Shown: positions 24,142 through 31,144 of the stretch, piece by piece
How the letters are laid out: the number at the start of each line of letters is the position of its first letter
How positions within the stretch are numbered: position 1 is the first letter of the stretch
Notes under the pieces: generated by a model
The model's database searches: none
What the model saw: only the letters and a program-made list of their open reading frames with translations
Told to the model about the DNA's origin: nothing
NCBI GenBank assembly: GCA_902362725.1
Contig: CABIXM010000002.1
Span: 51,913 to 115,912 of the forward strand
Length of the DNA: 64,000 nucleotides
Reading direction: 5' to 3'
Source: Clostridiaceae bacterium
GTDB lineage: Bacteria; Bacillota; Clostridia; Lachnospirales; Lachnospiraceae
Made by a program: the position numbers and the translations under genes

Positions 24142-24927
24142 TTAAATAGCAAGCGTCATCTGACCGCTTGCTTCTTCGACAAACTGTTTCATATCTAACG
24201 GATTCATGCTGATCTGCTGGGTTGCTTCTTCTGTACCTTCAAAAAAGCCTCTAAACTTTTCCCATTTCAGATACAGCATCGGTGTAAACCACACATCATT
24301 ATCCGGATGAAATCCGGGCTTGGCCAGGCTGTCTCCTCTTATGACTGCAGCATTGCATCCGAGCAATGATAACTGAACGTAGCACATTAACATAGCTGTT
24401 TCATCTATATCTTGAGCCACAAACAGTACCTTATCCTGATAATTTATCTTGTGTTTCCTTGCTGTATTTGCAAATGCAATCAACATAGCACCTGCTCCGC
24501 AGGCTGGATCGCTTACCGTTATATATTTTTTACCCGTTTTCGCATCAAGCATCTCATCCCCTGCATAATTTATTTCCGACATAAATTCGCAGATATGATA
24601 CGGTGTAAAAAACTGCCCTTTCTGCTCCTGCTCCAGACCAATTCGGTGATACAGTTTTCCCAGGAAATCCTGTTCCGGATTATCGTCCAGTGCTGCTGCA
24701 GTCACCGCAAACAGATTTGGCATCATTTCCTGATACTCTTTTTCATATTTGCCAATCGTCTGCAGATAACGTTCTTCCCGCTGCTGCCATTCTGCAGTTT
24801 TCACCGTATTCGCCATAGATGCGGCCGAAAGATATAAAAAGTCTTTCCATACTTCCCATTTAGAATATTTCTGATTGAACTTATTATAGATACTCAGGAA
24901 TTCTTTCTCATAATCTATCTTTTCCAT
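24142..24927 (-). CDS. N-6 DNA methylase-like protein lacking the NPPY motif
   Basis: ATG at 24925-24927 (MEKIDYEKEFLSIYNKF) follows AGGAGA. The 261-residue protein has GQFFTPYHI (104-112) and the SAM-binding VSDPACGAGAML (138-149), both typical of HsdM-type adenine methylases, and ACDIDETAM-like AQDIDETAMLMC. Where the catalytic NPPF/Y should follow, it reads NDVWFTPMLYL (210-220). It may therefore bind SAM or DNA without methylating. Such degenerate methylases are frequent in Clostridia mobile elements. No specificity or restriction subunit is near. Confidence 0.84.
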   Translation of the reverse strand: MEKIDYEKEFLSIYNKFNQKYSKWEVWKDFLYLSAASMANTVKTAEWQQREERYLQTIGKYEKEYQEMMPNLFAVTAAALDDNPEQDFLGKLYHRIGLEQEQKGQFFTPYHICEFMSEINYAGDEMLDAKTGKKYITVSDPACGAGAMLIAFANTARKHKINYQDKVLFVAQDIDETAMLMCYVQLSLLGCNAAVIRGDSLAKPGFHPDNDVWFTPMLYLKWEKFRGFFEGTEEATQQISMNPLDMKQFVEEASGQMTLAI

Positions 24928-24937
24928 GCTTGTTCTC

Positions 24938-25279
24938 CTATATTTCAAAATATTCTATGGTTTCGCCTGGTTCCCATGGTAGTTCCGCTGCATCCAGGAT
25001 TTTTTTCATGTCCTCGCAGCTCCAGGATATCCACCTACCTTCTTCCCAGGCATTTTCCGGACTTCCAATGCAGCCACCTAAGTCACCATCTTTAAGTTGT
25101 TTTTTCTCCTCATGTGAGAAATCTGTAAAAGCTTGATTTAACCTTTTACGTGCGTTTACCGAAAGTTCCACGCCCATTCTCTCCTGCTGCATCCGCGCCT
25201 GCAGGAACATCCAGCTCTCACGAGGCACCCAAATGGTCATGCTTGTCCTTTTAACCGGTTTGTCTAATAAAATACTCAT
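24938..25279 (-). CDS. Conserved hypothetical protein, first gene after leader 3
   Basis: ATG at 25277-25279 (MSILLDKPVKRTSMTIWVPR) has AAAGGAGG upstream, giving 113 residues. The N-terminal part with RTSMTIWVPRESWMFLQARM could be a ribbon-helix-helix-like DNA-binding start; the rest is acidic with several Trp (WEEGRWISWSCEDM). Identity is uncertain. It opens the operon ending at 20801. Confidence 0.7.
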   Translation of the reverse strand: MSILLDKPVKRTSMTIWVPRESWMFLQARMQQERMGVELSVNARKRLNQAFTDFSHEEKKQLKDGDLGGCIGSPENAWEEGRWISWSCEDMKKILDAAELPWEPGETIEYFEI

Positions 25280-25377
25280 CGTTTTTTCCTCCTTTAAATT
25301 CAGCATTCTCAGCCACTACGTTTACTTTCTACCCACCTTTCTTTTGCAAATAAATAGACTCAGCAAAAGACGGGACA

Positions 25378-25510
25378 CAAAAAAGGACGCATATTACCGT
25401 AATGGTAAAATACGTCCTTAAATTATTTCGCTAATCCATGAGGATTTTCCTCAATCGTTTTTTACTAAGTCTATGTAATATAGGATACCGGATACACCAT
25501 AATTTGTCAA
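25378..25510 (-). promoter_or_regulatory. Leader 3: promoter, conserved leader RNA with extra hairpin, and attenuator terminator
   Basis: On the minus strand: TTGACA (25505-25510), 17 bp, TATCCT (25482-25487), 7 nt, ATAGACTTAGTAAA (ATAGACT at 25468-25474), a small hairpin TGAGGA/TCCTCA, GCGAAATAA (GCGAAAT at 25425-25431), then a terminator with stem AAGGACG/CGTCCTT (25383-25389, 25413-25419) and inner TTACC/GGTAA, followed by six T. It precedes the gene at 24938-25279 by about 100 nt. Its promoter elements and motifs match leaders 1 and 2. Confidence 0.82.
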
Positions 25511-26062
25511 TACTGGCTTTACTCGCCCAGTTCTTGTATCCTGGCTTCTCCAGCTCCGCCTATGCCCCTCCAGGACAAGCATAGCAGGGGCATATTCTGT
25601 AAATAAACTACACTGTGAACATATTCCCGCTATGATTAAAGAAACGATTTCTGGAGCGTACAGAGCCTCACACGGAGTTTTAACTTTTTCCCGTTGCCTT
25701 AAAGCCTGATTGTGCAATCATCCAAATAGTTATATTCATTACTATTCTCTAATGTGTCGGCCTCTCCTGATTTTATATTTTACTCGTTCGGACCATGTAA
25801 ATTCTATCAATCCCTTTTTGTTCCTTTACTTAGAATACTCTTTCTTTTCCTATTCTTTCCCTGGCCTGCTGGCCCAAATGTAGTTCATTATAGAGAATTG
25901 TGAAAATACGGTTGCAAGAATTATTTTAAGCCTTCCCCTGTTATCCAGTTCTCAAGCTCAGCCATCACCTGGAATCAGAAACAAAGAAGCTTTATGACCT
26001 GAAAATGGTCGGCACCTCCTCCATGCTGCGGCACATAGGAGAATAGTAATGAATAAAAATAT
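25511..26062. other. Gene-poor stretch, possible gene remnants
   Basis: About 550 bp between leader 3 and the metallopeptidase gene. A minus-strand frame at 25451-25717 runs through the leader 3 promoter and needs a TTG start without a ribosome site, so it is unlikely to be a gene. Around 25930-25970 a short minus frame ends MAELENWITGEGLK, which looks like the end of a lost gene. I see no clear RNA gene. Confidence 0.5.
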
Positions 26063-26476
26063 TTACCTGCTTTCTTCCATGTTATTTTGGATTCGTGCAT
26101 ACAGTTCTTCCGTCTTCTCTGTATGCCGCTTGCCATGCCTCCAGTAGAAAAGATGTGCAAATTCATGAGCTATCACATGCTCCAGCGTCTCAAATGTCAC
26201 ATTCCAGGCATTATGGAAGACTGACTCATAACATTCATGAATAAAATAGGTGTCTATCGTAATATATGTTTGATCTTCCGCTTTCCATATGATTCCGTAT
26301 GCTTCTTTACTCTTTCCCTTCAATCGAGAATGATTCATTGAATAAATGGGAATATCTTCTTCCAGCTCTACTGCCTCTGTACATTGTCTGCAGATCGTTT
26401 CAAACCAGCTCATTTCACTTTCTGTCAAAGTGGCCGGATTATCATATAAATCTTCATATGCTGTTTCCATCTTCAT
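26063..26476 (-). CDS. Putative zinc metallopeptidase (HExxH)
   Basis: The 137-residue protein has HVIAHEFAHLFYWRHGKRH, with the HEFAH zinc motif at residues 104-108. Length and motif position are close to SprT/M48-like or ImmA-type small peptidases. It has no signal peptide, so it acts in the cytoplasm, perhaps cleaving a repressor or a DNA-bound protein. It is encoded just after the small gene that follows the CRISPR array. ATG with GAGGAA upstream. Confidence 0.8.
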   Translation of the reverse strand: MKMETAYEDLYDNPATLTESEMSWFETICRQCTEAVELEEDIPIYSMNHSRLKGKSKEAYGIIWKAEDQTYITIDTYFIHECYESVFHNAWNVTFETLEHVIAHEFAHLFYWRHGKRHTEKTEELYARIQNNMEESR

Positions 26477-26495
26477 AATTGTTCCTCATTTAAGC

Positions 26496-26531
26496 AGCAG
26501 CCGTATCTCGAAGCTTTGAGACACGGCTGCT
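26496..26531. terminator. Strong hairpin between 26539 and 26476
   Basis: AGCAGCCGTATCTC (26496-26509) pairs with GAGACACGGCTGCT (26518-26531), 14 bp with one G-U-type mismatch and an 8-nt loop. The T-rich side (TTATTTCTCTATT) is on the plus strand; on the minus strand it lies after the small gene's stop and before the metallopeptidase gene. It may be a weak terminator or an mRNA-stabilising structure. Confidence 0.6.
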
Positions 26532-26538
26532 TATTTCT

Positions 26539-26703
26539 CTATTCAGTGATAATCCCTGTCGTATACACCAACGTATAATCTTCCAGCGCTTTTCCAATAA
26601 CTTCCTCTACGTTCCTCTGTAAATCATCTACTCCTTCTTCATTGAGTAGCTCTGCTTCAAGTAATTCTTTAAATATTTTTGCGTACACTTCCTGTTTTGA
26701 CAT
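26539..26703 (-). CDS. Small acidic protein downstream of the CRISPR array
   Basis: The 54-residue frame (MSKQEVYAKIFKELLEAELL, ending YTTGIITE) starts at ATG 26701-26703 with a near-ideal GAGGAGG site. It is helical and acidic. It is the first gene after the distal end of the CRISPR array on the same strand, so read-through from the array could express it. No known domain. Confidence 0.8.
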   Translation of the reverse strand: MSKQEVYAKIFKELLEAELLNEEGVDDLQRNVEEVIGKALEDYTLVYTTGIITE

Positions 26704-26771
26704 CTTATTTCCTCCTCACATTTTCCGCTCTTCTTCATAAGAGCAGGTGATATTCCATAATGTCCCCGATC

Positions 26772-27925
26772 TTTCAACTCGCATTCTTTTCAGAATGAGT
26801 TTTCCATTTCAACCGACGTATTTCAACTCGCGCCCTCATATAAAGTGAGCTATCCTTTCTGGCGCTTTTTACTTGTTTTCAAGTTGGAGAATTGCCCATC
26901 GTAACGCAGCTACCGTCTCCGTATCATGTTCACTCTCCGCACGCTCCAAAAGCCTATATAGGCACTCTATTTTCTTTTTTTCCATATTATCATCACCCTT
27001 TAAAATTTATAGTACAATGCCTTTCTTCCAAAAGTGCCGCACCCTTTCAGATAATCATCCACAATCTGCCGGATGAAGCAGATTATGATATAGACCTTTC
27101 AAACGACACCAGATTTTCAACTTGCGCTCCATAGAACGAATTACTGATTTTTGACAACGGCTACTGAAATATCTTCTTTCAACTCGCACTCTTTACAGAG
27201 TGAATCTTCAATGTTTGATTCAAACGGTAGATGAAATACCTTTTCAACTCGCACCCATTACAGGATGAATCCATCACCATAGGTCTTACTAAAAATATGA
27301 CCGTATCCTTTCAACTCGCACTTACTACAAAGTGAATCCTGCCTGGGATATCCTGACAAAATTCCGCTAGATTTCTCAACTCGTGGCCTCTACAGGTGAA
27401 GCCAAATTTACCTTATACCCATAATACTCGTAGATGTCATTTCAACTCGCACCCGCTACGGAGTGTATCAAGAACATATCCAGGTTACCAGCCAAACACA
27501 CCTTCTTTCAACTCGCGCTCACTACGGAGTGTATCGAACTTTTGGCAACACACTTTGCAAATCTTGGGCTTTTCAACTCGCACTCACTACGGAGTGTATC
27601 GAATTTGGCCGAGATTTTCGAAACGCACTGCGATCTTTCAACTCGCACTCACTACGGAGTGTATCTCCCATCCATCTGTGGAATCGTTGGATTAGCTATC
27701 TTTCAACTCGCACTCACTACGGAGCGTATCCTTCTGTTTCTGTAGTGTCATTGCACCCAGCTCCTTTCAACTCGCACTCACTACGGAGTGTATCCTGCTG
27801 TATCCGCGTATGAAAGAATGGTTGGAAATTTTCAACTCGCACTCACTACGGAGTGTATCACAATATTCTTACATTTAAGTTCCTTGACAAGTATTTTTCA
27901 ACTCGCACTCACTACGGAGTGTATC
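26772..27925 (-). CRISPR. Type I-C CRISPR array, about 15 repeats, decaying away from the leader
   Basis: The repeat is 30 bp. On the minus strand it begins GATACACTCC and ends GCGAGTTGAAA, with stem CACTC/GAGTG and a 6-nt loop. Repeats start on the plus strand at 26772, 26821, 27115, 27177, 27242, 27309, 27374, 27440, 27506, 27571, 27636, 27701, 27765, 27830 and 27896. Spacers between the last seven are 34-36 bp. The copies nearest cas7 are nearly identical; those before 27440 differ at many positions, and 26850-27115 holds a small gene instead of clear repeats. The array is read with the cas genes; the leader is at 27926-28087. Consensus form and handle fit type I-C. Confidence 0.95.
26869..26985 (-). 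CDS. 38-residue gene inside the CRISPR array
   Basis: ATG at 26983-26985 has GGGTGATG 5 nt upstream, and the frame ends at TAA 26869-26871. The peptide starts MEKKKIECLYRLLERAESEH and ends ALRWAILQLENK. It has a regular amphipathic-helix pattern and no resemblance to repeat or spacer sequence. It occupies the gap of 264 bp where the array shows no recognisable repeats. It may have been inserted or captured. Function unknown. Confidence 0.62.
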   Translation of the reverse strand: MEKKKIECLYRLLERAESEHDTETVAALRWAILQLENK

Positions 27926-28087
27926 AGCAAAATGGCTTAATATTATGCTTCAAAATATGCCATTTCTTTTGCATAATTAACAATTTATTCCAAATCAATT
28001 TTGCAAATTATACTATCCTACTTAGATATATCGGTGCGAATACCCTGCGTTTCTCATGTTTGCTTCATATTCGCACCAAATTTTCTC
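27926..28087 (-). promoter_or_regulatory. CRISPR leader
   Basis: This AT-rich 162-bp stretch lies between the cas7 stop and the first, best-conserved repeat. It holds a 9-bp inverted repeat GGTGCGAAT (28033-28041) and ATTCGCACC (28069-28077), possibly a terminator/attenuator of the cas mRNA, and AAATGGC with GCCATTT around 27931-27965. In the minus direction the part nearest the array is AT-rich, as in CRISPR leaders. No promoter is certain by eye. Confidence 0.65.
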
Positions 28088-28933
28088 TTAAATAATCTCT
28101 GGCGCTACAATTCCTTTGATTTCTTTCAGTTCAATTTCGTAATCTTCAAATTTTTCCGGAATTGTAACTTTCGGCGTAATCATCACCGAACGGAATATCT
28201 CAGCCGGCGTCGCTTCAGGAGTTCTGGAAGTATGCTCCCACCAATACATTTTTCTCACTTCCATGCTTCCCGCTGGATGCGCTGCAGAGCTATCGCCCTC
28301 AAACAAAGTTCTCAATGCCGTTTTCAATATGCCTGCATCTTCTTTTGTAAAACCTGTTTTATCAGCCAATTCAGCACTCACACTTCCTTTAACAACATAC
28401 AAACCAAACGGCACCAAATATTTGACTCCCATAGTATCTGATGATCTTCCATTTTTATCTTCTGAATTTACGGACTTTGTGATCTGCAGTGTTTCAACTT
28501 CTATTGGAGATACACTTAACGCCTGCTGGATAGATACCGGTCCGCGTACTCCAACCGACATCTCCGTTCCCTTAAATGCAAACACCTGGCCAAAAGCCCT
28601 AACATCCAGCCATTCCTCACATGCTATTTTGGCGCACTCTTTTCCATCTGTTTCTTTACCTTTCATTGCGTTTTTCAGCCGTTCACAGCTGTCCACTCTG
28701 GCCTTGAGACTCCTACACCCATCATCTGAACGTTCATCCATCTGAACAAAAATTTTGTATCCCAAATCCTGAAAACGGTTTCTAATCTTTCTTTTCAGGC
28801 ACACATCACTGATTTCACCCAGTCCATTTGTTCTCATTCTTGGTCGATTTTCTTCCAGCGGATCTCCGTTTGGATTAGCACTCTCTACTGTCACCAACAG
28901 TTCAAAATCGATTCGTCCCTCTACTTTACTCAT
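28088..28933 (-). CDS. cas7: Type I-C Cascade backbone protein Cas7 (Csd2)
   Basis: The 281-residue protein starts with VTVESANPNGDPLEENRPRM, the Cas7/Csd2 signature NPNGDP, and DVCLKRKIRNRFQD. In type I-C several copies line the crRNA. Length is normal for the family. The ATG overlaps the cas8c stop by 8 bp, so the genes are coupled. It is the last cas gene; cas4, cas1 and cas2, which normally follow it, are absent, and the leader begins directly after the stop. Confidence 0.96.
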   Translation of the reverse strand: MSKVEGRIDFELLVTVESANPNGDPLEENRPRMRTNGLGEISDVCLKRKIRNRFQDLGYKIFVQMDERSDDGCRSLKARVDSCERLKNAMKGKETDGKECAKIACEEWLDVRAFGQVFAFKGTEMSVGVRGPVSIQQALSVSPIEVETLQITKSVNSEDKNGRSSDTMGVKYLVPFGLYVVKGSVSAELADKTGFTKEDAGILKTALRTLFEGDSSAAHPAGSMEVRKMYWWEHTSRTPEATPAEIFRSVMITPKVTIPEKFEDYEIELKEIKGIVAPEII

Positions 28934-30899
28934 GTTCCTCTTCTCCTTTGTTCTTTAATGTATAGCGCTGAAGCTCTGTGGCCTCGTTATAAAATCCCAT
29001 AAGATACATACCATCCAACCGTTCCTGCGACTCATAATCTCCCGGTCTAAACAAACTCATTATTTCAGCAATCTGTCTCTGATAATATAACGCCTCTGTT
29101 TTTTTTAATTTTTTCTGGCAGTATCTTACTTTCTGTTCTATGATCATCCATGTTCTGAAAGGATGTATGGAAAAAGCTGTCATATATTTTTTCGCATTTG
29201 TCTCTCTGCTTTCTCCTTGCTTAAATGAGCGATACTCCATCCGATCCGCAATCGCAAGCAGCCGCCCGTATAGATAATTGCGATCTGTACAGTCTTTTCT
29301 TAATTCCACTCCGCATTCCTCCCTGTTTTTTTCGATCCATTTCTTTTTTATGCAGGCACAGGCAAAACTCAGTATCTGTTCCCAGTTGTACCACTTTGAA
29401 TAAGATTGCGGTCTGGATGCCAGATGTACAGCCCGATTCACGATATCTTCCGGAAGTGGATCACCGAACAGGATGCATCCTATCAATCGTTCCGTTATAC
29501 GCTGTTCCATTGACACATTTTTCCCCTTCAGCGTAAGCCGTCCACTTTTATCTTTGTCTTCTCCATAAAGGATTCTCGCAATATTTTTCAAATTATAGGA
29601 ACCGTAGAAATAGTTACCTTCATATCCCCGTTGAAGCCAGGATATATCTCTGTGCCATTCTTCAATCCGCTTTAGATAGTCTCCTGTATAAATTGTATGG
29701 TTTTCTACAATAGCCAATCGGCCAGGCGTAGCAGCCTTAAATGCTAAAAAATGCATTTTCTCATTTGGGGATAATAATTTTCCATATCCCTGCATAGCCT
29801 TTGTAAACTGTTCCGCATCACGTTGTACAATTTCATATTCCTGCAGCTCTGAAACCTCTTCTCCCGGCTCTGCTACTAAGTTACTATATTGTTTCATGAT
29901 ATCTTCTGAACCGGCCGCAAACGATGGAATAACATCTCCTTCCCCGCCTATATAAAATACTGTACACAGATCTCCGAAGGTTGTTCCCTGTTTTCGAATG
30001 ACCCACTTCAAAGCGTTGTAGGCCATCTGCAGTTCCTCATATCCCAGATGTAAGCTGCTGTTTGCATCCGGGAATAACCCCTCAAATAAAAAATGATTCT
30101 TCTTGGCCTGATCATTAAAAGAAATCAATTTTCCACTGTCCGCATCATTTCTGATTTTTTTAGGGTTATTATAAGTGACTCTGACCATTTCCCCCGTAGC
30201 ATAGGATCTCTCATGCAGAGATGCCTCATCCTGCCATCTGCAATATTTTATGTACTGCTTTTGTAAAGAAAGATCTTTCCAACATTTTTCATCATCTGGA
30301 TATTCTTTTTCTTCCATGGATGCCTGGACTGCAGTTTTCTCTTCTGCAATAATAAATCTTATCATCGCATCTGCCTGGGCTGTCGTTCCCAATTTATCGG
30401 TAGCTGACAGCAATCCGTTTTCTCCAAGGATTAAGCACCCACAAGATATCAGATCCCTAATCAAATTTCCTTTCTGCAGATATTCATATATAGCATCCAA
30501 TTTTGGATGACTATATTGTGACTCTTTCCAGGCTTTAAGCACTGCCATATATTCTTTATAAAATTCTCTCGTATTCTTCTTACCATCTGCTCCGCAGTAA
30601 ACTCCGTAATCACCTGCCAAATATTTTAAACCGTCACATAACGGATGCGGGGCGCAATTACTTGTCCGGATCGCAGAAGCCTCCGTTACTGGTATAATGG
30701 TCAGTCCCTCTCCTTTCAGAACCCGTTTTGCATTGATAAATTCTCCTGCAGTATCAAGAAAAACTGTAATATGAGCAATCAGCGTACTATGATAGATCGG
30801 TACCAGAATCAAGTCTTCGTCAAACCTGCCTTTCATATATACACCAGCTATTTTTTCATTTTTTTGATAAAGTTCACATAAACTCTCTAACCAGTTCAC
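28926..30899 (-). CDS. cas8c: Type I-C large subunit Cas8c (Csd1)
   Basis: The 657-residue protein starts at GTG 30897-30899 with AGAGGG upstream. It matches Csd1 in length and in blocks such as LDAIYEYLQKG, FYIGGEGDVIPSF, and the C-terminal NYLYGRLLAIADRME (near 541), FSIHPFRTWMIIEQKVRY and YYQRQIAEIMSLF, the small-subunit-like region. Cas8c recognises the PAM and holds the target. In type I-C a separate Cas11c is made by internal translation; the ATG for MEQRITERLIG (residue 464) follows GGGG by 13 nt and MEYRS (residue 554) is another candidate, neither with a strong ribosome site. Confidence 0.94.
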   Translation of the reverse strand: MNWLESLCELYQKNEKIAGVYMKGRFDEDLILVPIYHSTLIAHITVFLDTAGEFINAKRVLKGEGLTIIPVTEASAIRTSNCAPHPLCDGLKYLAGDYGVYCGADGKKNTREFYKEYMAVLKAWKESQYSHPKLDAIYEYLQKGNLIRDLISCGCLILGENGLLSATDKLGTTAQADAMIRFIIAEEKTAVQASMEEKEYPDDEKCWKDLSLQKQYIKYCRWQDEASLHERSYATGEMVRVTYNNPKKIRNDADSGKLISFNDQAKKNHFLFEGLFPDANSSLHLGYEELQMAYNALKWVIRKQGTTFGDLCTVFYIGGEGDVIPSFAAGSEDIMKQYSNLVAEPGEEVSELQEYEIVQRDAEQFTKAMQGYGKLLSPNEKMHFLAFKAATPGRLAIVENHTIYTGDYLKRIEEWHRDISWLQRGYEGNYFYGSYNLKNIARILYGEDKDKSGRLTLKGKNVSMEQRITERLIGCILFGDPLPEDIVNRAVHLASRPQSYSKWYNWEQILSFACACIKKKWIEKNREECGVELRKDCTDRNYLYGRLLAIADRMEYRSFKQGESRETNAKKYMTAFSIHPFRTWMIIEQKVRYCQKKLKKTEALYYQRQIAEIMSLFRPGDYESQERLDGMYLMGFYNEATELQRYTLKNKGEEEHE

Positions 30900-30902
30900 C
30901 TT

Positions 30903-31088
30903 CTATTCCCTCTTTCTTATTCTGCCTACATACTCGCGCTCTCCGTCAGTCCATATATCCCCGAATTGATCGACATAGAGATTTTTCCCTTCTGCTGTTG
31001 CCTGCTCTACTGAAAGAGCATCCCAGCCGTTCCGCAGCTCATCTGATTCTGGATCATATGGCCGTAATTCTAATGTGAGCATATTCAT
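30903..31088 (-). CDS. Small gene between cas5 and cas8c
   Basis: The 61-residue protein (MNMLTLELRPYDPESDELRN, then GWDALSVEQATAEGKN, with DGEREYVGRIRKRE at the end) starts behind GAGGAAAGGAA. It ends 3 bp before the cas8c start. Type I-C operons do not normally have a gene here. The protein is short, acidic with a basic end, and not similar to any Cas protein I know. It could be an accessory Cascade subunit, a regulator, an anti-CRISPR-like protein or an unrelated insertion. Confidence 0.8.
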   Translation of the reverse strand: MNMLTLELRPYDPESDELRNGWDALSVEQATAEGKNLYVDQFGDIWTDGEREYVGRIRKRE

Positions 31089-31144
31089 TTCCTTTCCTCT
31101 GCCCTCTTGGAAGACTCCAGACCACTCTTTACACTGCCCGGTAC

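Noticed and set aside
25451..25717. Minus-strand 88-codon frame near leader 3
   Set aside because: It runs through the leader 3 promoter, starts with TTG without a ribosome site and shows no known protein pattern.
27396..27813. Plus-strand open frames through the CRISPR array
   Set aside because: They are produced by the repeated unit without stops in those frames; residues repeat NSHSLRSVS-like blocks and there is no ribosome site.
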